From: JABDBK01 sp964453575
Lineage (GTDB): Bacteria > Pseudomonadota > Gammaproteobacteria > DSM-16500
Length of the DNA stretch: 13,674 nucleotides
Direction of reading: 5' to 3'
Assembly: GCA_964453575.1 (NCBI GenBank)
Contig: CAYVRW010000064.1
Coordinates: forward strand, 1-13,674
A program made the position numbers and the translations under genes. How positions within the stretch are numbered: the first letter of the stretch is position 1; every line of letters begins with the position of its first letter. Shown here piece after piece: positions 1 to 6,959 of this stretch. The notes below the pieces were generated by a model. That model was not told the origin of the DNA, did not search any database, and worked only from the letters and a program-made list of their open reading frames with translations.

Positions 1-1060
1 ACGAACTCAAAATACCAATATCACCACTTCTTAAATCCTCATGAAATTTATGAAATGCAATAATCGAACCCGCCGAACTCGTATTGGCATATTCATGGAT
101 AATGGAAGGCGATTCCATAGGTAATGGTTCCCGGCCTAAAACTTTTCTAACAATCAATTGATTCATATTCAAATTGGCTTGATGCAGCCACATACGCTTT
201 AATGAATTTGTAGTAATACCAGAAGCATTTAAATGATCAATTAATAAGTCGGATACCATAGGAATGACTTCTTTAAATACTTTTCTACCTTGCTGCTTAA
301 ATAATAATTCTCCTGGATCTCTTTTATCGGTATCGCAACTGTTTAAAAAACCAAAATTATTGCGAATATTATTAGAAAAATCGGTCAATAACCTAGTACT
401 TAAAATGGTATAAGGATGCAAACTTATCGCATCTCTTTTTCGTTGAAGTATTACCGCCGTACATGCATCTCCGAAAATAAAATGACAATCCCTATCTCGA
501 AAATTTAAATGGGCAGAACAAATTTCGGGATTAACGATTAAAACCCCTTTTGCATGATTAGCTATCAATGCATTCATGCCTGTTTGAATAGCAAATGTCG
601 CAGAGGAACAGGCAACATTCATATCTAGCGCAAAACCGCGAATCCCTAAAGCTTGTTGTACTTCGATCGATATTGCAGGATAAGCTCTTTCCATATTGGA
701 ACAAGCAACAATGACCATATCGATATCTGAGATTGTAAGATTAGCCTTTTTAAACGCATCTTCTGCTGCTTTTAAGGACATTTCGCATTGTATCGAAGGC
801 ATATCATGACTTCGTTTAGGTAACGAAGGTCTCATGCTATGAATATCTAAAATACCTTCTTTGTCCATCACATATCGACTTTCTATACCCGATGCTTTAA
901 TAATGAAATCACTGCTAGAATAAACCAAGGGTTCTACAATGTCGGGGTCATTTTGATTAACGTAATCGACATATTTATTAAACGATTCAACTAATTCAGC
1001 ATTTGTCAGCACATGAGGAGGTGTATACAATCCGGTGCCGCTTATTACAATTTCTTCCAC
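1..1060 (-). CDS. Beta-ketoacyl-ACP synthase III family protein (FabH/DarB-like), 3' end missing
   Basis: The reverse strand is open from a GTG at 1060 to the left edge, giving 353 residues without a stop. It is a thiolase-fold KAS III condensing enzyme, which joins an acyl-CoA or acyl-ACP to malonyl-ACP by decarboxylative Claisen condensation in the cytoplasm. The Cys-His-Asn triad is visible: Cys151 in NVACSSATFAIQ, His293 in WLHQANLNMNQ and Asn326 in YANTSSAG. The N-terminal half, with an inserted segment around residues 30-60 (VEPLVYSSSDFIIKASGI), resembles the longer FabH homologues of about 370 aa called DarB-like, rather than housekeeping FabH of about 320 aa, so about 20 C-terminal residues are probably missing. 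The GTG start follows an AAGGAG at 1070-1075, nine bases upstream. It lies 50 bp downstream of coaC on the same strand and is probably cotranscribed. The family is secure; whether it initiates fatty-acid synthesis or makes a special lipid cannot be read from the sequence. Confidence 0.85.
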   Translation of the reverse strand, partial: MEEIVISGTGLYTPPHVLTNAELVESFNKYVDYVNQNDPDIVEPLVYSSSDFIIKASGIESRYVMDKEGILDIHSMRPSLPKRSHDMPSIQCEMSLKAAEDAFKKANLTISDIDMVIVACSNMERAYPAISIEVQQALGIRGFALDMNVACSSATFAIQTGMNALIANHAKGVLIVNPEICSAHLNFRDRDCHFIFGDACTAVILQRKRDAISLHPYTILSTRLLTDFSNNIRNNFGFLNSCDTDKRDPGELLFKQQGRKVFKEVIPMVSDLLIDHLNASGITTNSLKRMWLHQANLNMNQLIVRKVLGREPLPMESPSIIHEYANTSSAGSIIAFHKFHEDLRSGDIGILSS

Positions 1061-1110
1061 AAACCATCACTCCTTGAATATTTCGAATTCACGTTAGTTT
1101 ACCTATTTAT

Positions 1111-1695
1111 TTATAATCGACAAGCTATATGTTTATTTTTAAAATAGTCATGAACAGTGGCAGCAATGTCTTCTACGGAGGCCATCCCCCCCATTCCAAC
1201 ATCCTGGCAAGCTAATTTTTTTTCAACAGGATTAATAATGGCAGCACCCCATGTTTGTAATAAATGAATTTGCTCAAGGGTGGGTTTATTGTTCCACATC
1301 ACGGTATTCATGGCAGGGCATAAAAAAACCGGTTTTGACCAGTCCCAAGCACGGACGGTACTTGTTAATAAATTATCACAAAAACCATGGGCCATTTTTG
1401 CTAACGTATTGGCATCAAGCGGGGCTATCAATAACAAATCAGCCCAACGCCGCATTTCAATATGTAAAATCGGCTCGCCCACTTTATAGGGTCCTTTGAA
1501 ATCTGGCCATTCATCCTGGTCATGATAAACAGTAACATTCAATTCCTTGAATGCACTCATCTGTGACTGAAGAAAATAGTCTGCTTGCTTAGTCGCAATA
1601 ATTTTAACGTTCGCAAAAGATACTAAGGATTTAACTAAATCCAACACTTTAATAGCCGCAACACTGCCTGTTACACCTATAATGATATTTTTCAT
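1111..1695 (-). CDS. coaC: Phosphopantothenoylcysteine decarboxylase, stand-alone, eukaryotic HAL3/PPCDC-like
   Basis: This FMN flavoprotein of 194 aa decarboxylates 4'-phosphopantothenoylcysteine to 4'-phosphopantetheine, the third step of coenzyme A synthesis. The flavin-binding start IIIGVTGSVAA spans residues 4-14. The putative catalytic His78 sits in ILHIEMRRWADLLLIAPLDA, followed by NTLAKMAHGFCDNLLT. The substrate-clamp motif PAMNTVMW is at residues 127-134, with the essential Asn130. Cys163 lies in LACQDVGMGGMA, the equivalent of the flexible-flap Cys. The block around RRWADLLLIAPLDANTLAK and the later RAWDWSKPVFLCPAMN are closer to animal/plant PPCDC (HAL3) as I remember them than to the CoaC half of bacterial CoaBC. 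The start has an AGAGG inside the end of coaB, and only 5 bp separate the two genes. Function is firm; the eukaryotic affinity is from motif memory and needs a tree. Confidence 0.9.
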   Translation of the reverse strand: MKNIIIGVTGSVAAIKVLDLVKSLVSFANVKIIATKQADYFLQSQMSAFKELNVTVYHDQDEWPDFKGPYKVGEPILHIEMRRWADLLLIAPLDANTLAKMAHGFCDNLLTSTVRAWDWSKPVFLCPAMNTVMWNNKPTLEQIHLLQTWGAAIINPVEKKLACQDVGMGGMASVEDIAATVHDYFKNKHIACRL

Positions 1696-1700
1696 GAATG

Positions 1701-2396
1701 TTACCTCTTTAAAACCCGTTTAATGATATGTAAAGCCAGTTCTTCCTTTATCTTTTTAAATTCGCCGGACTTCTCAACGATGATGACTTCATGGGCACCA
1801 CGTTCAAGCGCTGCTAGATTATTTCCAATAACTATATCTGCATCACTTTGCTGCATAGTTTTCATAGCGGCCGCCACCAGCTCTTCATCATTGGCATCAA
1901 TTAATAGTTTAAAACCCACGAGAAATATTTCAGGAGACCATTGCTTAATTTGATTAATAATTTTAGGCGCTTTTTCGAATGATAAAGTTAAATCATTGCT
2001 AGAACGTATTTTTTCATTCGAATAGGAACTTACAAGATAATCACTCACTGCAGCAGCTAAGATTACAATATCAGGTTTATATTTTTTAATAAGTTGCTTT
2101 AGCATGTCAGCATATTCGAAAAAATATTGATAGTGATATTCATGATAATTATCACGTGATGCTTGTGCAAATTCATACAATGCTTTAATTTCATTTAAAT
2201 CGTTACCTTGCATACAATCAATTTGCATTGTAAAAGGAGATTTTCCATTTTTTGCACCCAGATAAATAACTTCTGCACCCGCCATTAATGCTTGTTTTGC
2301 AAGTGCTGCACCAAATCGGCCTGTGCTTTTGTTACCAATATGTCTTATGGGGTCCACTGCAACTTTGGTTCCACCGCTTGTAATAAGAATACGCAT
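1701..2396 (-). CDS. coaB: Phosphopantothenate-cysteine ligase, stand-alone
   Basis: This 231-aa enzyme joins 4'-phosphopantothenate to cysteine with nucleotide activation, making the substrate of the neighbouring CoaC. Evidence is the N-terminal Rossmann start RILITSGGTKVAVDPIRHIGNKSTGRFG (residues 2-29, with the STG turn), the AAAVSDY motif at residues 114-120, the EKIRSS segment at 128-133 corresponding to the nucleotide-contacting Lys region of bacterial CoaB, FEKAPKII at 140-147, and DADIVIGNNL at 185-194. An upstream in-frame ATG at 2429 would add 11 residues, but the ATG at 2396 has an AAAGG six bases upstream and begins exactly at the conserved family start. The predicted promoter -10 element also lies between the two ATGs, so I chose 2396. 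Stand-alone CoaB is known from streptococci and enterococci; most proteobacteria use a fused CoaBC in the opposite order. Confidence 0.9.
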   Translation of the reverse strand: MRILITSGGTKVAVDPIRHIGNKSTGRFGAALAKQALMAGAEVIYLGAKNGKSPFTMQIDCMQGNDLNEIKALYEFAQASRDNYHEYHYQYFFEYADMLKQLIKKYKPDIVILAAAVSDYLVSSYSNEKIRSSNDLTLSFEKAPKIINQIKQWSPEIFLVGFKLLIDANDEELVAAAMKTMQQSDADIVIGNNLAALERGAHEVIIVEKSGEFKKIKEELALHIIKRVLKR

Positions 2397-2420
2397 AGAT
2401 TGCCTTTCATAGAAATCACT

Positions 2421-2449
2421 ATCATACATAACGGATAAGATTTGTTCAA
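2421..2449 (-). promoter_or_regulatory. Candidate sigma70-type promoter for coaB-coaC-KAS III
   Basis: Reading the reverse strand, TTGAAC (2449-2444) is followed after 17 bases by TATGAT (2426-2421). Transcription would start near 2414, leaving a leader of about 18 bases before the coaB ATG at 2396. The alternative coaB ATG at 2429 would lie upstream of this start point. Prediction by eye only. Confidence 0.45.
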
Positions 2450-2459
2450 TCGTAACCGC

Positions 2460-2489
2460 TTGACATGGTTTGATTTCTTATTGCATTAT
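2460..2489 (+). promoter_or_regulatory. Candidate sigma70-type promoter for the 82-aa and 130-aa genes
   Basis: A perfect -35 TTGACA (2460-2465) is followed after 18 bases by CATTAT (2484-2489, 4 of 6 matches). It would give a leader of about 30 bases before the ATG at 2527. It lies back to back with the coaB promoter, so the 130-bp gap between the two genes is a divergent promoter region. Confidence 0.4.
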
Positions 2490-2526
2490 CTTATTGTCAT
2501 TTATTTTCAATACGATAAGGAATCAT

Positions 2527-2775
2527 ATGCAAAATGAACATGGGTTTTTTTTCCCACAACAGAATAATATCGATTTATTAAAAGGAAATGCTAAAGCCAT
2601 TCAAAATGAACTCGATGTTACCAAAAATCAGCTTATGAACGAAATAAAAGGCGGCTGCGTTCGATCAATCAGAGGACCAGACCCAGCAAAAATAAAGGAG
2701 TATCAAGATAGAATAGCTGCCCTAGAAAAGATGTTGGAGGAAGCAAAACTACATTCGCCAAAATTTAAAAATTAA
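2527..2775 (+). CDS. Small helical protein of unknown function (82 aa)
   Basis: I do not recognise this protein. The start at 2527 is preferred over an upstream in-frame ATG at 2470 because AAGGA (2517-2521) lies five bases before it, and because the 2470 start would lie upstream of the predicted promoter. The 82-residue product begins MQNEHGFFFPQQNN. It then shows two amphipathic, charge-rich helices (about residues 16-40 and 53-75, the second including IAALEKMLEEAK) separated by a GGCVRSIRGPDP turn with its only Cys. This suggests a short helical hairpin or coiled coil. No signal peptide or membrane segment is visible. It is followed after 15 bp by the 130-aa exported protein gene and probably shares its transcript. 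Coding status is supported by the RBS, the promoter and a protein-like composition; the function is unknown. Confidence 0.6.
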   Translation: MQNEHGFFFPQQNNIDLLKGNAKAIQNELDVTKNQLMNEIKGGCVRSIRGPDPAKIKEYQDRIAALEKMLEEAKLHSPKFKN

Positions 2776-2790
2776 TAATGAGCAGCCTTC

Positions 2791-3183
2791 ATGAAAAAAA
2801 TATTTCTGATGATACCGCTATCATTTATTACATTAACTTCTTATGCGAATAATTTTATATGTCCATTTACGGATTATTTTTCTATTAGCGCTCCGTCTGG
2901 ATATACTATTACCTCTCTTTCACCTGATGGAAATGTTTTGACGGCGCAACAAGGACCTCTCGATTTCACAACATTTTGTAAAGATCCATCAAGTATTGCA
3001 AGTGGCAAAATATTTGTAACCCTATCAACAAGTGACTGTGATTTATGTACCTTGCATATTATCGATGGTCCTTATGAAATGAATCCTACCGTGAGTTATG
3101 TCACTTGTGTTGGACATCTAAAATTCAATGGTATGGAACATGTTTGGGGAACTTATAGTTACAAATTGCGGTTTAGCCATTAG
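2791..3183 (+). CDS. Exported protein of unknown function (130 aa, Cys-containing)
   Basis: The first 19 or so residues form a typical Sec signal peptide: MKK, a hydrophobic core (IFLMIPLSFITLTS) and a likely signal peptidase I site after SYA, leaving a mature protein of about 111 residues in the periplasm or outside the cell. The mature part is rich in Ser, Thr and aromatic residues and probably forms beta strands. It holds five Cys (in ICPF, FCKD, CDLC and TCVG), so disulfide formation is plausible. No enzyme motif is recognised. The ribosome binding site is weak (TGAG region at 2779-2782), which suggests translation helped by the gene 15 bp upstream. A strong hairpin follows the stop codon immediately. 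Family unknown; coding status is well supported by the signal peptide and position. Confidence 0.7.
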   Translation: MKKIFLMIPLSFITLTSYANNFICPFTDYFSISAPSGYTITSLSPDGNVLTAQQGPLDFTTFCKDPSSIASGKIFVTLSTSDCDLCTLHIIDGPYEMNPTVSYVTCVGHLKFNGMEHVWGTYSYKLRFSH

Positions 3184-3186
3184 AAA

Positions 3187-3218
3187 ATAATCCCTCTCCA
3201 CTGAAGGAGAGGGATTAT
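3187..3218 (+). terminator. Perfect 13-bp inverted repeat after the 130-aa gene, probable terminator or dispersed palindrome
   Basis: ATAATCCCTCTCC (3187-3199) pairs perfectly with GGAGAGGGATTAT (3206-3218) around the six-base loop ACTGAA. It begins three bases after the stop of the 130-aa gene. There is no T-run on the plus strand; read on the minus strand, the stem is followed by ATTTTC, which is slightly more terminator-like. It could therefore be a factor-independent terminator of poor tail quality, an mRNA 3'-end stabiliser, or one copy of a dispersed palindromic repeat. Confidence 0.55.
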
Positions 3219-3246
3219 ATAGAAAATTATAAGATAAGGATATCAC

Positions 3247-5034
3247 ATGCCTGACATGATTGATCATTTAAATGAACTTGCTGAAGCTTTAGAAAAAAAC
3301 ATCCCCATAGAATGCAATCAAAAAGGCCAATGGCAACAAGAAGGATCTTGCCATAAAATAACACGTTTATTGACCTTAAATTATTACGATAAAAATCAAT
3401 TACTCACTCTCGCCAAAGCTTTTACCAAAACATTAAATACTCTTGAAAAAACGCCCGTTGTTTTTCAAAATGATATGAAAACCGTACAGCCGCAATATAA
3501 AAAGTTTTTAGCTTATTTTAATGCTTATCGTACTATTGAATCCAAACTTTTATTCTCTAAAGACCCCAGCATAAAACATGAACTTAATAATATTAGACAA
3601 CGTATTATAGGATTACGCTATCGCATAGAAGCCATCCACGGTGGTCTAGATAAAACATCTACCCCTGATGAAACCATCGTAAAATACATCTGTCATTTAG
3701 CTTACGACTGGAAATCAAAGCAAACACTTTATCCTGATAAATCTAAAAATATTTCAGAACGTGATATAGCAAAAATTCGTGCAGCCTGCTTATACCCGGA
3801 ATTTATTCGATTACTTTCATCCAATAAAGATCTACAAAATCAATTTTTTACATGGACCATACGTGACAATAACGGAGCTGCACAATTCATTGAATTTCCA
3901 GCAACATGTGAGCGCCTACAAACTTGTATACTGAGTAAAAGAATAGGACTCTTAGCGCCCGAAGAGTTAAACATCGTGGAAGAAAAAATTTCTTCTGGAT
4001 ATCAAAAAGTTATTTGCTTACCCTTTTTTGACGGTCATGACATTAATCGTATCAATATTCTTGATGAATCAAAAAAAGTTACCTTAAATAATGACCGCTC
4101 CATCTCTATTAAAGAAATATTGGCTATTTTTGCTTATAAGCGTATTACCGCTGGAAACGTAGAATTTTTTGGTACCAAAGGCATTATGAATTGGTCAAAC
4201 TTCGAATTAGGAGCACTGAACACAAAAGCTTATACCTATAATAGAATAAATTTAACGGACCCCGAATGGTGGAGGCAGCTTCCTGTTCTAAAAGAATTTT
4301 CAAAAGAAGAAATGGAAGCAAGGTATCAACTATCACTTAAACCGGGTGATTGGGTGCGCTGCATAAACTCTACCCGAGAAAATTTAGATTATACCTTTAA
4401 CAGGCGGCATGGTTATATAGAAATGGCTATTCCGCTGGATAATGGTCATTATGCTATTTACCCTTTTGGCAAATTTCCAAAACATTATCCGACTTCAATA
4501 ATAGGCCAAATAAGATTAATAGTACAAACCCTAGAAGCCAGGATTGAATATCCTGATCAAAATACTTTTTACTCGCACCGTCAACGTGCCATACAGTCCA
4601 AAATGATCACGCCTGATCAAGGTAAAGCCTTTATGGAGCATATTAGAACGGATCTAATAAAATCCGTTAATAATAATCTTCCCTTTCAACTAGGCTATGA
4701 AAACTGCGCTCATTGGGCTGAAGAACTGTTATTAATTGAAGAAGGTAAAAATGCTCCAAATGCATTCAAAATGCCTCTTACACAAATGCACCATACACAC
4801 AAACCTATGGAATTAATATTTCGTGCACCTGCAGCTATTCAATCAGCTATCATGAATGGCTTTAAATTTTTTGCTTACATTGATGGCAAGAAATTCAAAG
4901 AAAAAGGTGAACTGGTTTATAAGAATACGCCATTTAATGCAAAAATAAATGAAGTTTATCAATACCAACCTGCACATTTAAATGATCAAATTGAAAATGG
5001 CAGCTTACATGGTGTAATCAGCTATGGAAATTAA
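3247..5034 (+). CDS. Orphan 595-aa protein with a possible LRAT/NlpC-like His-Cys domain at the C-terminus
   Basis: I do not recognise the family with certainty. The start at 3247 has TAAGGA (3235-3240) six bases upstream. There is no signal peptide or membrane helix, so the product is soluble. Residues 1-300 are mostly helical and charged. From about residue 365 (PGDWVRCIN) the protein becomes beta-rich, with RRHGYIEMAIPLDNGHYAIY around His388. About 100 residues later comes ENCAHWAEELL, with Cys487 and His489. Families with a permuted papain fold, such as LRAT, have a His followed about 100 residues later by an NCxHF motif, so this could be a Cys-His acyltransferase or amidase-like domain. 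That is inference from spacing and a short motif. Large soluble orphans of this kind are often secreted effectors in host-associated bacteria, but no secretion signal is demonstrable. The stop codon overlaps that of the convergent gene. Confidence 0.75.
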   Translation: MPDMIDHLNELAEALEKNIPIECNQKGQWQQEGSCHKITRLLTLNYYDKNQLLTLAKAFTKTLNTLEKTPVVFQNDMKTVQPQYKKFLAYFNAYRTIESKLLFSKDPSIKHELNNIRQRIIGLRYRIEAIHGGLDKTSTPDETIVKYICHLAYDWKSKQTLYPDKSKNISERDIAKIRAACLYPEFIRLLSSNKDLQNQFFTWTIRDNNGAAQFIEFPATCERLQTCILSKRIGLLAPEELNIVEEKISSGYQKVICLPFFDGHDINRINILDESKKVTLNNDRSISIKEILAIFAYKRITAGNVEFFGTKGIMNWSNFELGALNTKAYTYNRINLTDPEWWRQLPVLKEFSKEEMEARYQLSLKPGDWVRCINSTRENLDYTFNRRHGYIEMAIPLDNGHYAIYPFGKFPKHYPTSIIGQIRLIVQTLEARIEYPDQNTFYSHRQRAIQSKMITPDQGKAFMEHIRTDLIKSVNNNLPFQLGYENCAHWAEELLLIEEGKNAPNAFKMPLTQMHHTHKPMELIFRAPAAIQSAIMNGFKFFAYIDGKKFKEKGELVYKNTPFNAKINEVYQYQPAHLNDQIENGSLHGVISYGN

Positions 5035-5462
5035 AAATCATCAGCCGTATGTTCATCCATGTATACACCTGAATTGCTTACTGTTGTGTAATATTCAGGC
5101 GGCACATAAAAACCGCAAGGTGGTGCACCACAATTCATCATAGGCATAACAGGCTGTACACAACCATTACCGCATGAAGGCGCCCAAACTGGACCGTAGA
5201 ATGTTGGCCAAACGTAATAAACTTCCATGTTATAACCGCTAAGACTGCGGGTACGTCTATAATATTTCACCTTTTTAACGGGAGGGACATAGATTTGCTG
5301 CACAGCTCTTGTCTCGACCACTCGTCTTGCACAAGGCGAAGGGCAAGGCACCGGACAAGGTGTTGGGCAACCCGCATAATAATAATCGGCATATGCTTCG
5401 CTTCCAAAACCTAGTAGTAAAATAAGAAAGGTAAGCTTACTTGCTTTTATTGTAGTTTTCAT
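5031..5462 (-). CDS. Small exported Cys/Pro/Tyr-rich protein (143 aa)
   Basis: Residues 1-25 form a Sec signal peptide (KASKLTFLILLLGFGSEAYA) with a likely cleavage after AYA and before DYYY. The mature protein of about 118 residues is rich in Tyr, Pro and Val. It carries eight Cys: four in a CPxP tetrapeptide repeat (Cys32, 36, 40 and 44) and four near the end (Cys97, 101, 111 and 116). A basic central segment (KKVKYYRRTR) separates the two Cys clusters. The composition suggests a disulfide-crosslinked surface or envelope protein; no enzyme motif is seen. The start has a GGGG-rich Shine-Dalgarno about seven bases upstream (near 5470-5474). It is convergent with the 595-aa gene and shares four bases, TTAA, as overlapping stop codons. 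It lies 176 bp downstream of the permease gene on the same strand. I found no convincing promoter for it. Confidence 0.75.
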   Translation of the reverse strand: MKTTIKASKLTFLILLLGFGSEAYADYYYAGCPTPCPVPCPSPCARRVVETRAVQQIYVPPVKKVKYYRRTRSLSGYNMEVYYVWPTFYGPVWAPSCGNGCVQPVMPMMNCGAPPCGFYVPPEYYTTVSNSGVYMDEHTADDF

Positions 5463-5638
5463 AAAGCAGCCCCCATGAATGTCCTACTTAATATAATTTT
5501 ATCACTGGGAGGCTGGTAAAAAGTGTCTATCAATTGAACATTTTGCTAGCTGATTGAATCTATACTCTATTTATTTTATGAAAAAATATTGATCACCACT
5601 ACAAATGATTGTGTATTATTCACTATTTTTTAATATGA

Positions 5639-6820
5639 TCAAAGAAAACTCATTATCACTAAACAAAAACTTATTGTTAGACAAGCCGCTATAAATAGCT
5701 TTCCAAAAGGAACAAGTTTTATACCATGAATAGCCTGCCTATAACGACCTCTATAAAGCATCACTAAAGGAATCATAATAAGTAAAATAAGACACAAAGC
5801 CCCTGCATAATGAAGTGCTTTAATAAAAATCCCTGGAAATATTAAAACGATAATTAAAGGAGGTAGATATGTTATACCATATACAAGCCAAGCAGACTTG
5901 CCTTTTTGGTTAATGGAAAGACCGTCTGCAATAAAATCCACTAAACAAATTGAAACACCTAAAAACGAAGTCACGGCACAAATGGAGATAAAAAGTTTAG
6001 CGATATTCGATAACCATGCTGCATGCACAACTTGATTAATATTATTCATCAACATGGAATTAGGATTTGATGAACCTAACATCATGATTAAACCATTTTC
6101 GCCAGTCTTTGAAATAATGCCTTGTATGACAAAAATCCAAAGCGCATATATAAGGAATGGAATTAAGCTTCCAATAAAAATAACTTTTGTTAAAAGTTTT
6201 GTATCACTTTTTAAATAAGTTCGCAAACTAGGCACAATAATTGCATAACCAAATGAAGTAAGCATGACCATAAATGCGCTGTTTTGCCATTGATAATTAC
6301 CTTCAAAAACAAAATCAATATTAATATGACTTGCAACAAGAGTGACTAATAATAGATAAGCTAAAAATTTAACTGACATCAATCCACGATTGACGATATC
6401 AACAGAACTTATACCGCGATACACAATGGTGCCAAATATGAATAAACCTAATAACGTTGCAAACCATCTGGGGATGTTGATTACATTTGCTATTAAACTT
6501 TGCGTAATATCGCCTATTCCAGATAAATAAGCGCAAATCAAACTATACAGCAATAATAGGTACACTATCCAGGTTATGATTTTTCCCCATTGACCTAGGG
6601 TCCTGCCTGCCATGCTAATCATATTAGTCGTGGAAGGTAACCATAAATTAACTTCTAAGATACTAAACGCACCTACTGTCATAAGCAGCCATGCAGCAAA
6701 TAATAACAATAAGGACATGGAAAAACTTAAGTGTGCGGTCACAATAGGCAACGCCAACATACCAGCCCCTACAGACGTTCCTAAGATCATTAGGACGCTT
6801 CCTATGGCTTTTTTATTCAT
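5639..6820 (-). CDS. tyrP: Aromatic amino-acid (tyrosine/tryptophan) permease, HAAAP family
   Basis: This inner-membrane transporter of 393 aa imports aromatic amino acids, probably with protons. The family signature near the N-terminus is clear: KAIGSVLMILGTSVGAGMLALP (residues 4-25) contains the broken first helix GTSVGAGMLALP. About eleven hydrophobic segments follow, in line with the 11-TM topology of TyrP, Mtr and TnaB (about 400-415 aa). Other recognisable parts are SLRTYLKSD after the fifth to sixth helix and the segment LGVSICLVDFIADGL. Substrate choice among Tyr, Trp and Phe cannot be told from the sequence, so the symbol marks the subfamily only. Such permeases are typically numerous in Legionellales and also occur in chlamydiae, which take amino acids from a host. 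The start codon has only a weak Shine-Dalgarno (GAGATAAAGA). It diverges from the L,D-transpeptidase gene. Confidence 0.88.
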   Translation of the reverse strand: MNKKAIGSVLMILGTSVGAGMLALPIVTAHLSFSMSLLLLFAAWLLMTVGAFSILEVNLWLPSTTNMISMAGRTLGQWGKIITWIVYLLLLYSLICAYLSGIGDITQSLIANVINIPRWFATLLGLFIFGTIVYRGISSVDIVNRGLMSVKFLAYLLLVTLVASHINIDFVFEGNYQWQNSAFMVMLTSFGYAIIVPSLRTYLKSDTKLLTKVIFIGSLIPFLIYALWIFVIQGIISKTGENGLIMMLGSSNPNSMLMNNINQVVHAAWLSNIAKLFISICAVTSFLGVSICLVDFIADGLSINQKGKSAWLVYGITYLPPLIIVLIFPGIFIKALHYAGALCLILLIMIPLVMLYRGRYRQAIHGIKLVPFGKLFIAACLTISFCLVIMSFL

Positions 6821-6851
6821 AATTCTTTATCTCGCTGGTAAGTAAAGCGCA

Positions 6852-6881
6852 AGTATACCTAAATTAAATTTTATTAATCAA
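6852..6881 (-). promoter_or_regulatory. Candidate sigma70-type promoter for the permease gene
   Basis: On the reverse strand TTGATT (6881-6876) is followed after 18 bases by TATACT (6857-6852, 5 of 6 matches). The leader to the ATG at 6820 would be about 25 bases. Prediction by eye. Confidence 0.4.
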
Positions 6882-6929
6882 TAACTTAAATAATAAACCT
6901 AAAAATTGTACAAATTTTGACTAATTCCA

Positions 6930-6959
6930 TTGACAATAGGTGAATTATTGTATTAAAAT
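6930..6959 (+). promoter_or_regulatory. Candidate sigma70-type promoter for the L,D-transpeptidase gene
   Basis: A perfect -35 TTGACA (6930-6935) is followed after 18 bases by TAAAAT (6954-6959, 5 of 6). It would produce an unusually long leader of about 130 bases before the ATG at 7097. That leader can encode a 35-residue ORF (6984-7091). The gap 6821-7096 therefore holds two divergent promoters and otherwise AT-rich sequence. Confidence 0.45.

Noticed and set aside
1251..1499. Plus-strand open frames inside coaC
   Set aside because: They are antisense shadows of a strongly conserved enzyme gene.
2397..2429. Upstream in-frame ATG at 2429 adding 11 residues to CoaB
   Set aside because: It lacks a Shine-Dalgarno, precedes the predicted promoter start and extends beyond the conserved family start; 2396 has AAAGG at a good distance.
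2470..2526. Upstream in-frame ATG at 2470 adding a hydrophobic stretch to the 82-aa protein
   Set aside because: The added region overlaps the predicted promoter and lacks a Shine-Dalgarno; the ATG at 2527 follows AAGGA.
5463..5638. Promoter for the Cys/Pro-rich gene (TTTACC with TATATT on the reverse strand)
   Set aside because: The spacing is 19 bases and the -35 is poor. I see no better element and no clear terminator for the permease in this AT-rich gap.
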